Shown piece after piece: positions 46,509 to 55,271 of a DNA stretch of 64,000 nt. This DNA is from Thiosocius sp963808165. GTDB taxonomy: Bacteria > Pseudomonadota > Gammaproteobacteria > Chromatiales > Chromatiaceae. The stretch spans positions 124,001 through 188,000 of the forward strand of contig CAWEET010000021.1 in the NCBI GenBank assembly GCA_963808165.1, read 5' to 3'. How positions within the stretch are numbered: position 1 is the stretch's first letter; each line of letters starts with the position of its first letter. Under the pieces are notes generated by a model. That model searched no databases. It saw only the letters and a program-made list of their open reading frames with translations, and was not told the DNA's origin. The translations under genes and the position numbers were made by a program.

Positions 46509-47132
46509 ATGTTTCAAATCGACAACCGGTTGGCGCAAAGGCGTTACCGGCGGCTCGCGACGCACTACGACTATGCGACGCAGCGCATCGAGCCTGTCCG
46601 CAGGCTGGCCGTCGACAAGCTTGGACTCGAACCCGGGCAGCGCGTGCTCGACGTCGCCTGTGGCACTGGCAAGAGTTTTCGCCTGCTGCACGAGGCCGTC
46701 GGTCCGGACGGTGTCGTGGTTGGGGTGGAGCAGTCGCCCGAGATGTTGCGGCAGGCCCGTCAGCGGGTGCGGGAGGCCGGCTGGGACAATGTGCAGCTGG
46801 TCGAGTCGAGCATCGAGACGGCCGACCTCGGCGGGCCTTTCGATGCCGTGCTGTTCGTCTACACACAAGACGTGCTGCAGTCGGATGCGGCGCTCGCGCG
46901 GATCTTCGCGGCGACGCGGCCGGGAGCGCGCGTGGTATCAACCGGACTCAAGCTCTTCCCCTGGTATCTTGGTCCCGCCAATGCGTGGCTGCTCGCGATT
47001 TCCTATCCGTACTTCACGACCTTCAAGGGTATCCACAAACCATGGGCGCTGCTGGCGCGTCACCTGGACCTGCACGATGTGCGTGCGACGTTCTGTGGCA
47101 GCGGCTACATAGCGCAAGGGACGCGGCGCTGA
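46509..47132 (+). CDS. Class I SAM-dependent methyltransferase (paralogue 1)
   Basis: A 207-residue methyltransferase with motif I VLDVACGTGKSFRLL near residue 42, VVGVEQSPEML and a FDAVLFVYTQDVLQSDAALARIF segment. It is clearly paralogous to the protein at 48764 (shared VLDVACGTG, the ARIFAAT-PGARV core and a C-terminal PY-TTF-GI/L-KPW pattern). ATG 46509 gives the family N-terminus. Both lie around an ATP-grasp gene. The 290-base gap upstream, divergent from the glucan synthase, holds no gene. Confidence 0.8.
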   Translation: MFQIDNRLAQRRYRRLATHYDYATQRIEPVRRLAVDKLGLEPGQRVLDVACGTGKSFRLLHEAVGPDGVVVGVEQSPEMLRQARQRVREAGWDNVQLVESSIETADLGGPFDAVLFVYTQDVLQSDAALARIFAATRPGARVVSTGLKLFPWYLGPANAWLLAISYPYFTTFKGIHKPWALLARHLDLHDVRATFCGSGYIAQGTRR

Positions 47133-47151
47133 AGTCCCCGGATCGGCTGTT

Positions 47152-48510
47152 TCATTGTGTTGCATTCTCGGTGCCCATGGCGGTCGTCCAGTTATCTGAG
47201 CGCTCGGTGATCAGCGCCAGATCAGCCACCTGTTCACCGTGGGGAGAGGCCCAGCCGAGTAGCCTGCTGGCCTCCGCACAACGTTGATCGAGGTCCGCGG
47301 GGCTGGATCCGCCCAGGTGGACGATGCCGAAGCGGCAGTCACCCAGCCACTTGAAATCCCGTTGCATCTGGGTGCGAGATTTGGGGAATTGCAACAGCAG
47401 CGCATCCGGGAAGGCGCTGCGGAAGGCGCGCCTTGCGGCCGTTGTCGGCATCGTCACCGGGACCTCTGGATCGAAGCTGCGGTACACGAAGCTCGACGCG
47501 CAGGCCGCCGTCGGCTCGCGCGTCGGCAGGCTTGCGGGATCGATGCCATGGCACAACGCCAATGTCATTTCGTGCAGGTTCCGGCCATCGACACGGGTGT
47601 ATAGATCGGAAAACTGGGCGGCCAGTCGTGGGTTGAACTCGATGACCTTCAGCTGGCCCGACTGTTCGTCGAGCACGAACTCCATGTTGAAAAAGCCGTG
47701 GCTGAAGCCGACCGCTTCGAGGAAGCGCCCAGCGATGGCCTCGGCCCTGTCCTGCATCTCCGCCGGCAGATGACTCGGGTAGTTCCAACGCATGAAGGCG
47801 TTGGTGCCCGGATACATGACGGCGTCGACAATGCCCAGGCGGCGCACGCCGCCATTAAAGCAGTAGCCGTCCAGACAGTACTGGCGACCCTGCAGACATG
47901 CCTCGAGCATCAGGCTGTGCGCGGTACCCGCTTGCGGCAGACGCTTGCGCACGACGGCTTCGAAGGGTTGTACCAGGCGTTGGATAATCCACCGCTCGTC
48001 TGGGTCGAAACGCGTATGTTCGTGCAGCGCTTGCCGACTTTGCACCGTCCGGGCCAACACCGAGAAAGCCGCCTTGACGGGTTTCACGAAGACCGGATAG
48101 CCGATGTCGTCCGGAATGCCGGCGTCGTAGTCTGCCTCCAGTCGGCGAAACGGGATATTGGCCTCGGGTGCGACGCGTTCCAGCACTTGTCGCGCAAACA
48201 GCTTGTGCTGACAGGCGAGCGCGGCCTCCACCGGTGTACCGGGCCAGCCGGTTCTTTCCGCGACCAGGGCAGCGCACAGTGCGCCGAACTGCTCGTGGTT
48301 GCTAGTCACCGCGGTTGCGCCTTGCAGCCTGGCGCGCAGGGCCGCCAAACGGCTAAAACGCTCCATGTCGAACCAGGCCAGCCGCGCATTGTTCGGAAAA
48401 CGGAACAGATCGAAACCCGCGTGCAGCTGTGGCCAGCTGCGCGTCAACCTGCGAAACGCAATTCGGTCCCAGTCGTAGCGAAAAAGCACCAGCGTTTTGT
48501 TGCGTTTCAC
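47152..48510 (-). CDS. ATP-grasp domain protein
   Basis: A 452-residue ATP-grasp enzyme, a class that joins a carboxylate to an amine or thiol through an acyl phosphate. Recognisable are the lysine strand YPVFVKPVKAAFSVLARTV, the hinge/glutamate strand RWIIQRLVQPFE, and the metal-binding FNMEFVLDEQSGQLKVIEFN. I chose GTG 48510 (VKRNKTLVLFRYDWD). The open frame upstream to 48684 is Arg/Pro-rich and lacks similarity. The substrate is unknown. Two paralogous methyltransferases flank it on the other strand. Confidence 0.75.
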   Translation of the reverse strand: MKRNKTLVLFRYDWDRIAFRRLTRSWPQLHAGFDLFRFPNNARLAWFDMERFSRLAALRARLQGATAVTSNHEQFGALCAALVAERTGWPGTPVEAALACQHKLFARQVLERVAPEANIPFRRLEADYDAGIPDDIGYPVFVKPVKAAFSVLARTVQSRQALHEHTRFDPDERWIIQRLVQPFEAVVRKRLPQAGTAHSLMLEACLQGRQYCLDGYCFNGGVRRLGIVDAVMYPGTNAFMRWNYPSHLPAEMQDRAEAIAGRFLEAVGFSHGFFNMEFVLDEQSGQLKVIEFNPRLAAQFSDLYTRVDGRNLHEMTLALCHGIDPASLPTREPTAACASSFVYRSFDPEVPVTMPTTAARRAFRSAFPDALLLQFPKSRTQMQRDFKWLGDCRFGIVHLGGSSPADLDQRCAEASRLLGWASPHGEQVADLALITERSDNWTTAMGTENATQ

Positions 48511-48763
48511 GGCGTGTCCAGTTGAACGGCCCGGAGCGGGCGTGCGGGTTGGTGTCGGGCAACAGTCGGTAAGACTATCACGTCCGGTCAGGCGGAGAGC
48601 GCGTTCGGCAACCGCGTATCGGTCGGGTTTGTGCGCTCCCATGCTGCGGTAGATGCTTGCTAAGGGAAATCCTGTCGCGCACACTCCTTGGTCGCCAAAC
48701 AGCCGTGCAGCGGGTTGGCCGGCATGTCCATCCGGGCACTTCTCAACTGATGCAGGTGAACTC

Positions 48764-49426
48764 TTGATTCAGCGTCCTGACGCGCCCGATGCGGCCAGAG
48801 CCGTTGCCCAGTACCGGCAACACGCCGGTAACTACGATGCCTCGGCGCAACGCACGATGCGGATGCGCGTGCGCACGATCGAAAAACTCGGGCTGCTTCC
48901 CGGCGACCGTGTCCTGGACGTGGCCTGTGGTACGGGCCTCAGCTTACCGCTGCTGCGCGAAGCGGTCGGCGCGCACGGCGCGGTCATCGGTATCGATGTC
49001 AGCCCCGACATGATGGACCTGGCGCGGCGGCGGGTGGCGCACGCCGGTTGGCACAACGTCACGCTGCTGGAGGCACCTGTCGACTCGGCCGGCATACCCG
49101 GACCGCTCGATGCCGTTCTGTTCAACTTCACCCATGATGTCATGCGCTCCAGCGCCGCACTGGCGCGGATCTTCGCTGCAACCGCCCCCGGTGCACGGGT
49201 GGCCATTGCCGGTATGAAATACTTGCCATGGTGGATGGCACCGCTCAATGTCGTCGTGCGGGCGAAAGCACGCCCCTACATGACCACGTTCGAAGGCCTC
49301 GAAAAGCCCTGGGACCTCGCATTGCCTTACCTGTCCGGATTCCAATGGGCGCCGGCGCTGTTTGGTATCGCATACATCGGCTGGGGCCGGGTGCGCCAGG
49401 TGGAAAGCGCCAAAACCGCCACTTGA
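48764..49426 (+). CDS. Class I SAM-dependent methyltransferase (paralogue 2)
   Basis: A 220-residue methyltransferase with VLDVACGTGLSLPLL as motif I, IGIDVSPDMMDLARRR and LDAVLFNFTHDVMRSS. It shares most of its length pattern with the protein at 46509. TTG 48764, 5 bases after AGGTG, gives a similar N-terminus (LIQRPDAPDAARAVAQYRQH). A longer in-frame start at 48653 is possible. The substrate is unknown. The sulfatase-like gene starts 67 bases downstream. Confidence 0.75.
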   Translation: MIQRPDAPDAARAVAQYRQHAGNYDASAQRTMRMRVRTIEKLGLLPGDRVLDVACGTGLSLPLLREAVGAHGAVIGIDVSPDMMDLARRRVAHAGWHNVTLLEAPVDSAGIPGPLDAVLFNFTHDVMRSSAALARIFAATAPGARVAIAGMKYLPWWMAPLNVVVRAKARPYMTTFEGLEKPWDLALPYLSGFQWAPALFGIAYIGWGRVRQVESAKTAT

Positions 49427-49493
49427 TGCTTTTTTTGTAGATCAGCTGACGTTAACCTTTCTTCAACCGGGCTCTCCGAGCCCACGAGCTGAC

Positions 49494-51155
49494 ATGGGTG
49501 CACCGTTGCAGGGTCCGCGAACACAGGGCAGCCGATGGCTGGTGGTGGCAAAGGTGACGCTGGCACTGCTGCTGCTCAATTTCCTAACCAGCTTCGGCAA
49601 CGTCTGGTCGACGCCCTACATTCAGCCAGATACGCGCGTCGGTCCGGATTTCGTCGCCTTGTGGCTTGTCCTGCTATTGCTCGTCGCCCTGTTCGGGCGT
49701 GTCGGGCCGCGCGCCGTCCGGTGGCTGGTCGTTCTTTTCACGCTGGGCGTGATCGGGCGCTATGTCGAGGTGACGGTACCGGCATGGTTCGGGCGCAAGG
49801 TGAATCTGTACTGGGATGCCCAGCACCTGCCGACGTTTCTCGACGTCGCGAGCCAGGAGTACGCCTGGTGGCAGCTGCTAGGATTCGTCGCCGCGTTCGT
49901 CGGTGGACTGTGGCTGCTGACACGCCTGATACGGGCCTGCGTCCAGGTCCTGGCACGACATGCGGCGCCCTACGCGCTGCGTTCGCCAGCCGCCTGGGTC
50001 GTGACCGCTGGGCTCGTTGGCCTGGTGGGGGCCGGCCTGATGAAGGTCGAAGCCGCAAGGCCGTACGTAGCGGAGCCCGTGTTTCCGGTCTACCAGCGCC
50101 AGGCGTATCTGCTGGCGGCCGCCTTCTTCCCCGAACGCTTTCGGTCGGAACTGCCGGCATCGCCGTCGCTCGATTCCGATCTGCAGGTGCTCGGCGGGGC
50201 CGAGGTCAAGGTGTTATTCCTCGAGTCCTACGGGGCCGCGACCTATGAGCGCGACGACCTGTTCCAGGCCATTCACCCGGGACGGGAGAAGCTCGAACGG
50301 GCGGCCAATGCGCAGGGCCGCGAGGTGTTGTCCGCATTCGTCAAGGCGGCCGCTTTCGGGGGTGCCTCGGACCTGTCGCACCTGAGCTTTCTGTCTGGCA
50401 TCGACTTGACCGACCCGGTCCGCCACGATCTGCTGATCACGACCGATCGTCCCACGATGCTCGATACCTTCGAACAGGCCGGCTACCGCACCATCGGCTG
50501 GTACCCGGCGATGAGCTGGGATTGGCCAGAGGTGACGTTTTACGGCTTCGATCACTACCACGACGCGCCCAGCCTGGATTACCGCGGTCCGAAGTTCGGC
50601 CTGTGGTGGCTACCTGATCAGTTTTCGATGGCGCGCGCCGACGAGGTATATCCGCCGGACCCAGAAGGCAAGCCGCGCTTCCTGTTTTACCCGACGATTA
50701 CGACGCATATTCCGTTTCGGCCGACACCGCCGTACCAGCCCGACTGGTCGCTGGTCACGACCGACAAGCCCTACTCGGACACGGCGACCGAAAAGGCATT
50801 GGCGGATGCGATCGATTGGCATGGGCTGTTCCAGGGCTACATCAATACCTTCAACTACACGTTCGAATGGCTGACCGGTTACCAGGCGCTGCCGCAGCCG
50901 CGCGAGACGTTGCTGATCCTGATCGGTGATCACCAGCCGGCCGGGGGTGTCACCGGGCCTGGCGCTACCTGGAACGTCCCGGTGCATATCATTACCGGCA
51001 ACGCGATGCTCGCCGAGCGCCTGCGGTTGCTCGGCTTCATCAACGGCATGAATCCGCCGCAGGTGTCGCTCGGCCATATCAGCGAACTGCCACTGCTGCT
51101 GCTGGAGGCGTTCGACAGTGGCGGACCGGCGGTCGCGCAGGCGCCGGGCGGGTAG
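49494..51155 (+). CDS. Sulfatase/LTA-synthase-like membrane protein (paralogue 1)
   Basis: A 553-residue protein with five or so N-terminal helices (about residues 15-190) and a periplasmic alkaline-phosphatase-fold domain (about 240-540). The metal-site motifs are VKVLFLESYG, then a GGASDLSHLSFLSGI nucleophile region, FYPTITTHIPF and LLILIGDHQPAGG. The residue at the usual Thr nucleophile appears to be Ser. Such proteins transfer phospho-glycerol or phosphoethanolamine groups or hydrolyse sulfate esters. A paralogue starts at 63327, sharing the segment NLYWDAQHLP. ATG 49494 follows a non-coding stretch. Confidence 0.78.
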   Translation: MGAPLQGPRTQGSRWLVVAKVTLALLLLNFLTSFGNVWSTPYIQPDTRVGPDFVALWLVLLLLVALFGRVGPRAVRWLVVLFTLGVIGRYVEVTVPAWFGRKVNLYWDAQHLPTFLDVASQEYAWWQLLGFVAAFVGGLWLLTRLIRACVQVLARHAAPYALRSPAAWVVTAGLVGLVGAGLMKVEAARPYVAEPVFPVYQRQAYLLAAAFFPERFRSELPASPSLDSDLQVLGGAEVKVLFLESYGAATYERDDLFQAIHPGREKLERAANAQGREVLSAFVKAAAFGGASDLSHLSFLSGIDLTDPVRHDLLITTDRPTMLDTFEQAGYRTIGWYPAMSWDWPEVTFYGFDHYHDAPSLDYRGPKFGLWWLPDQFSMARADEVYPPDPEGKPRFLFYPTITTHIPFRPTPPYQPDWSLVTTDKPYSDTATEKALADAIDWHGLFQGYINTFNYTFEWLTGYQALPQPRETLLILIGDHQPAGGVTGPGATWNVPVHIITGNAMLAERLRLLGFINGMNPPQVSLGHISELPLLLLEAFDSGGPAVAQAPGG

Positions 51156-51439
51156 GGCGGCTACCCGCCGCCGGCAGTCCGGCCATGACGGTCTCTCTGG
51201 GCGAGGTCCCTTATCATCGAGGCATAGACTTGAGGTCGTAGACTTCGAGGCGGAGCAGGTGTTTCCGGCTCGCCCACAAAGTGGCTTGATACGCCTCGCC
51301 TCGAATATCACGCCGCGTAGCGGTCGGCTGTTTGGCTTGCCAGGCCGGAATGGCCGCGACCGGGAGCCTTCTCAGAGCATCAGTGAGTAAGACCCGTCAT
51401 TGACCTCGACGCAGGAAGCCGCTCCCGATGGTGGAATGG

Positions 51440-51892
51440 TCATTTCTCGACAGCAGCAATCTGCTCAGCGAGCCGCTTGGCCTCTTCCTTGGCTAACAGC
51501 TCATCGGTGACATCGTGCTGAACACCGAGATAGTAGACCACTGCCCCATGGCGATCGAGCAGCGGCCGTATCGTGAACTCATTGAAGAAAGGTGCTCCGT
51601 CCTTCTTGTAGTTCCGCAGCGTCACTGTAACTTCAGTGTCCGTAAGCATCGCTTCTCGTATGAGGTCTATCTCGGGTTGGTCTCGCTCGTCACCCTGTAG
51701 GAAGCGGCAGTTACGACCGATGATCTCCTCCTGCCCGTATCCGGTGATTCGCTCGAATGCCTCGTTTGCATACACGATGGGGTTGTCTGGCTGATCGGGG
51801 TCCGAAAGCGTCACCCCATTCACGCAAGTATCGAGGATTTGTGACAAGACGAAGGGAATCAGTCCCGTGTCTTTTTCCAGGTTAAAGTCCAT
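51440..51892 (-). CDS. Short LOV-domain blue-light photoreceptor
   Basis: A 150-residue protein that is almost entirely one LOV domain. The canonical flavin-binding motif GRNCRFLQ places the adduct-forming Cys at residue 62. NYKKDGAPFFNEF and the signal-transmitting Gln in GVQHDVTD (residue 125) are present. Short helices flank the core at both ends (residues 1-20 and 130-150), as in the short LOV proteins of Pseudomonas putida, which lack an effector domain. Light should trigger a Cys-FMN adduct and alter dimer contacts. No output partner is fused, and the next genes are an element and an SRPBCC gene. Confidence 0.88.
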   Translation of the reverse strand: MDFNLEKDTGLIPFVLSQILDTCVNGVTLSDPDQPDNPIVYANEAFERITGYGQEEIIGRNCRFLQGDERDQPEIDLIREAMLTDTEVTVTLRNYKKDGAPFFNEFTIRPLLDRHGAVVYYLGVQHDVTDELLAKEEAKRLAEQIAAVEK

Positions 51893-51916
51893 CCGGCGCT
51901 ACCTCGTATCGTCTGT

Positions 51917-52185
51917 CTAGTGGGCTGCTTGGTAAGTTCGGTCACACTCAGCCGATCCACAAGCGTCATTGGCAAGGCTCGCGAGCGCCGGACTAGCCGT
52001 TGCTAATTCAAGCGAGCGAAACACAGGCGATGGCGCTTGTGTACCGGCCCGAAGGGAGCCCCGCTAGCTGGCCAATACCGCGTTGCACTTCTTGAAAAGG
52101 GCCTGCCATTCCCTGCGAAGTGCGCCTTGTCTTGGCCAGGTAGCGGGGCTCTGAGAGCAACCGAACTTACCAAGCAGCCCACTGG
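51917..52185 (+). mobile_element. Family A structured palindromic element, copy 2 (269 nt)
   Basis: Same length and fold as the copy at 41053. The outer arms 51917-51951 and 52149-52185 pair at 25 of the first 26 positions. The second stem is 51958-51971 with 52028-52041 (two G-U pairs). The third is 52057-52075 with 52132-52150 (18 of 19). GCACTTC (52085-52091) pairs GAAGTGC (52117-52123), and the apical GGGCCTGCCATTCCC (52099-52113) is unchanged. The left end is CTAG, the right CTGG. It lies 25 bases upstream of the LOV start codon and 7 bases from the stop of the SRPBCC gene. Confidence 0.85.
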
Positions 52186-52191
52186 TGGGCT

Positions 52192-52659
52192 TCATGCGCT
52201 GTGCATCGAATCATTCTCGACGAGTCGCTTGATGTTGCGTACGGTTCTTTCCGTTCCGTCTTGAATGGCGATGCGAATCAGCTTTTCAAATGGTCTCATG
52301 TACAGCTCGACCTTCTGTAACCTGAACTCGAATCGTAGGAGAGTACCGCAGCTGCAAGCCCGCATCGCGTACTCAACTTGGAATTTACGCGACAGTTCCG
52401 CGAAGCACACCTTCTGCAGTGGCTCCAAGGCGGTCACTTGGAAACCGCTATCACTTCGTCGCCCTTGGTCGATGCGGATTTGTCTCGCTTGGCTGCCAAG
52501 CCTGAGTGGTCCGTCCGTCAAGATTTCTAGGTGTTGCACTTCAGGTGCCCATCGCCGGTAATTCTTCGCAAAATCGCTTACAACAAAGTCGAACACTTGC
52601 TCAATTGGCAACCCAATCTCTGATGACGCGCTGCCCATGATCATCCGGTTGGCCTCCAA
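52192..52659 (-). CDS. SRPBCC-family (polyketide cyclase/START-like) protein
   Basis: A 155-residue protein with the pattern of the SRPBCC fold, opening SEIGLPIEQVFDFVVSDFAK and ending in a long helix PFEKLIRIAIQDGTERTVRNIKRLV. These proteins bind hydrophobic ligands and include RatA/Coq10-type and cyclase-like members. The ligand is unknown. Several start codons are possible (ATG 52659, 52644). It is co-oriented with the LOV gene but separated from it by element copy 2. Confidence 0.55.
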   Translation of the reverse strand: MEANRMIMGSASSEIGLPIEQVFDFVVSDFAKNYRRWAPEVQHLEILTDGPLRLGSQARQIRIDQGRRSDSGFQVTALEPLQKVCFAELSRKFQVEYAMRACSCGTLLRFEFRLQKVELYMRPFEKLIRIAIQDGTERTVRNIKRLVENDSMHSA

Positions 52660-52994
52660 GTCGTGAACCCTCGACCGTCACGCCCAATGTTACTATCGTC
52701 GCCACGCGACGTCTCACCTTGTATTGCCGACATTTTGCAAGACAATGGTAACCTGCGATGCCGCACACTCGGTCATCAGCTCAGCGCCGTTCAGTCTCGA
52801 AATGCGCGTGGTTCGGACTCTTCTTTACCGGTTGGGTGGAACTCCGCTTCAGCCCGGCCTGGGCTGGCATTCGCATTGTCAGCGACGTAAGTCGACCCTC
52901 GCCGCGAGGCTTCAACGGAATCACCGCATTTTTCATCCGGCAGTTGGCGTACTTGCCACTGCTTTGGCAAGACAATTGAATCGCCCCGGATTCT
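52660..52994 (+). other. 335-base interval without a recognisable gene
   Basis: No frame in this stretch shows family similarity or a credible ribosome site. It lies between the SRPBCC gene and a second palindromic element and is probably debris of earlier insertions. Confidence 0.3.
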
Positions 52995-53154
52995 CTAGGG
53001 GACCTCGAAAAATGCCGTCCATGGCATTTTTCTCCACGGAAAAGCGCAAAATGCGGTTTTCGCTTTCCTTCATTTTCAATCACTTGTCGTGATTGAAAAT
53101 GGCGACACATCCCTGTTCCGTGCGGCCATCTCGATTTTTCGAGGCGCCCTCTAG
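52995..53154 (+). mobile_element. Family B palindromic element (160 bp, MITE-like)
   Basis: CTAG flanks both ends (52995-52998 and 53151-53154). The terminal inverted repeats share CCTCGAAAAAT (53003-53013 and, reversed, about 53133-53143) with a near-match outside it. Inside are two strong hairpins: GAAAAATGCC/GGCATTTTTC with a 6-base loop (53007-53032), and ATTTTCAATCAC/GTGATTGAAAAT with loop TTGTC (53072-53100). No ORF is present. It differs from family A in sequence and fold but shares the CTAG flanks. Confidence 0.6.
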
Positions 53155-53168
53155 ACACTTCCGGGCCG

Positions 53169-53927
53169 TTAAGAATTCTTTCGCTCGTGCTGCACCGGCG
53201 ACAGGCCGTCGTTGTAACCGTGGCGCCGCCGGGTGTTGCAGAACAGCTCGATGCAGTCGAATACGTCAGCCCGAGCCTCGTCCCGTATGGCATAGATACG
53301 CGGCTTAATGGGTTCGCGCTTGAGCAACAGGAGAAGCTCTCGGCTACAGCGTTGTCGTGGCAGTTGTCGCGACGACTCAGCGAGCAAATCAGTTCATGTT
53401 CCTTGATGAACTTCTGCCATTCGTGCCCGGCTGCATTGGCTGCATTGGTCAGAATGGATCACCGATCCTGGCTTCGGCTTACGCCGCTACACCGCCATCA
53501 GCAGGCCCTTGAGCACTGGACCGGCATGGATGCGTGCCTGCATCGACCAGCCGACCACCTGCCGTGGGTACGGATCGAGGATGATCCCCAGATACCGCCA
53601 GCCCTGGTAGATTCGGATCAAGGTGCTGTCCGTCGCCCATGCCTGATTCGGGCCGACTGGATCAAGCTGCCGCTCCAGTGTAATCGGAGCGACGACAGCA
53701 GGCTTCCCGCCATCATGGCCTGGTCGCTTGGTGTAACCGATCCGCGCCTCAAGACCCGCCAGCCGCATCGGGCGATAGACATGGTCCTGTCCGCAAGTCT
53801 CGCCCGGATCACGCAGGTCATCATGCACCCTGCGGCAACCATACACACGAGCAGTCTCCAGCCAACACTGCTTCACCAGACCAGTCTGCTGGCGGTCTTC
53901 TCTGGCCCGCCGAGACTGCATCGCCAT
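53169..53927 (-). pseudogene. IS3-family (IS51-group-like) transposase OrfB remnant
   Basis: Most of an IS3-family OrfB can be read in pieces. One frame covers the N-terminal half (VKQCWLETARVYGCRRVHDD, then WATDSTLIRIYQGWRYLGII with the DDE Asp, and GWSMQARI). A second frame shows LSRRDNCHDNAVAESF, and a third the C-terminus (REPIKPRIYAIRDEARADVF, then NTRRRHGYNDGLSPVQ). At least two frame breaks make it inactive. No clear terminal inverted repeats or OrfA remain. Confidence 0.8.
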
Positions 53928-54402
53928 CGGGCCGCGGGTCTTTCCGCGTACAGATGCTTCCAGTGTCTAACAGTCGGCGCGCTGAGCAGCGGTCTGCCGT
54001 TGGCCCGGGAAATCGGTTCACGCCAAGAAAATCTCTGTCCGGCAGCACCACGTGCTGCGCACTGAAGCGACGTCGACGCCTTGTCCTGAACATGGCCAAC
54101 CGAGTCTTGGCCGATTTTCGTACAGTCCGGGCGTTAGGCTCCGAGGCGGTGATTGGCGGGTCGATCGGTGAGTCTGCGAAGCCGGGAAAAATGGCGTTTA
54201 TCCGGCCTTCACGCCGGCCAGGCGCGGCCTGCGACGCCCATTGCCGATTCGCATGAACTGCGCAACGCGTTGCGCCACAGCGCGCATCCACCCTGCCGCT
54301 CAATTGATCGTGCCCGCGCGACGGCGCCAGCCGCTGTCCGACGTTGGCATATCGGCACGGCGCTCTCTACACTACCTGTTGACTGCAAAGGAAGCCTTCG
54401 TT
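53928..54402 (+). other. 475-base interval with IS debris and no intact gene
   Basis: The minus-strand frame upstream of the IS3 OrfB remnant is open but without recognisable transposase motifs. It may contain a decayed OrfA. The + strand frame that leads into the next membrane protein is also open, but it is Arg-rich and lacks a ribosome site until AAGGAAG at 54388. Confidence 0.3.
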
Positions 54403-55260
54403 TTGGATCTCGGCCACCCACTGATAGCGAGTGTGCTGCTGCCGTTGGCGCTGGCGATAGTGCTGACCGGCGTGCTGCGCCCCATCACTGTTGGGCAGCG
54501 CAGCCGACGCATCGCTGCCGGCGCCGTCGGCCTCGCGCTGATCATGGCCCATGGGTTCACCTTCGGTGCGCCCGTCTGGCCGGCGCAATCGGGCACCGAG
54601 AAGCTGGCGCTGTTGTTTGTCCTGCTGCTTGTCGGTGGGATCGTATTGGACATGCTCCTGGCCGGCCGCATCTTGACCACAGCCGCGGCTTGCCTCGCCG
54701 TGTTCGCCATCACGCTATGGCTCGCCTGGCCCCAGCTGGTGCGCAGGGAATCGGGCTTGATACTCCAGTTGACGCTGGTCGGGCTGCTCGGGCTGGGATG
54801 CCTGGCGATGCTGGGAAAGACCCCAGCTAACGGCACGAATCGGCCCGCGATGCTGGCCATCGCCGCGCTGGCTCTCGCCGGCGCGAGCTACAATGCCGGC
54901 TCGCTGGTGCTGATGCAGGTCGCGCTCGCACTGGCCGCCGCGATTGGCGGATTCGCGCTGTGGAACTGGCCGAGCGCGCGTATGCCCTTTCATGTCGCGG
55001 GGGTCGCGGTAGGCGGGATCGGCTGCTTCGCCTTGGCGCTACTGCTGGTGCTGCTGACCGAGATCCGACCGTGGGCATTGCTCCCGTTGCCGCTCGTATT
55101 TGCTGCGGGCTCCGTCAGCAAGCACCTGCCGGTGCCTCAGCGCCTCTCGCGAACAACCCTCGAGCCTGTCTACATCGTGCTGATCGGACTGGTTCCGATG
55201 GTGGCGACCATTGTGCTGGCGCAAGCGCCGGCGTCGACCGGCGACCTCTATTACCGCTGA
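54403..55260 (+). CDS. Polytopic membrane protein of unknown function
   Basis: A 285-residue protein with about nine hydrophobic helices and few charged residues outside short loops. I do not recognise the family. The TTG start at 54403 is chosen because AAGGAAG lies 8 bases before it and the first helix (LIASVLLPLALAIVLTG) begins there. Frames further upstream are non-protein-like. The creatininase-family gene begins 11 bases after its stop, so the two are probably one transcript. Confidence 0.5.
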   Translation: MDLGHPLIASVLLPLALAIVLTGVLRPITVGQRSRRIAAGAVGLALIMAHGFTFGAPVWPAQSGTEKLALLFVLLLVGGIVLDMLLAGRILTTAAACLAVFAITLWLAWPQLVRRESGLILQLTLVGLLGLGCLAMLGKTPANGTNRPAMLAIAALALAGASYNAGSLVLMQVALALAAAIGGFALWNWPSARMPFHVAGVAVGGIGCFALALLLVLLTEIRPWALLPLPLVFAAGSVSKHLPVPQRLSRTTLEPVYIVLIGLVPMVATIVLAQAPASTGDLYYR

Positions 55261-55271
55261 GTGGCGAGGCG

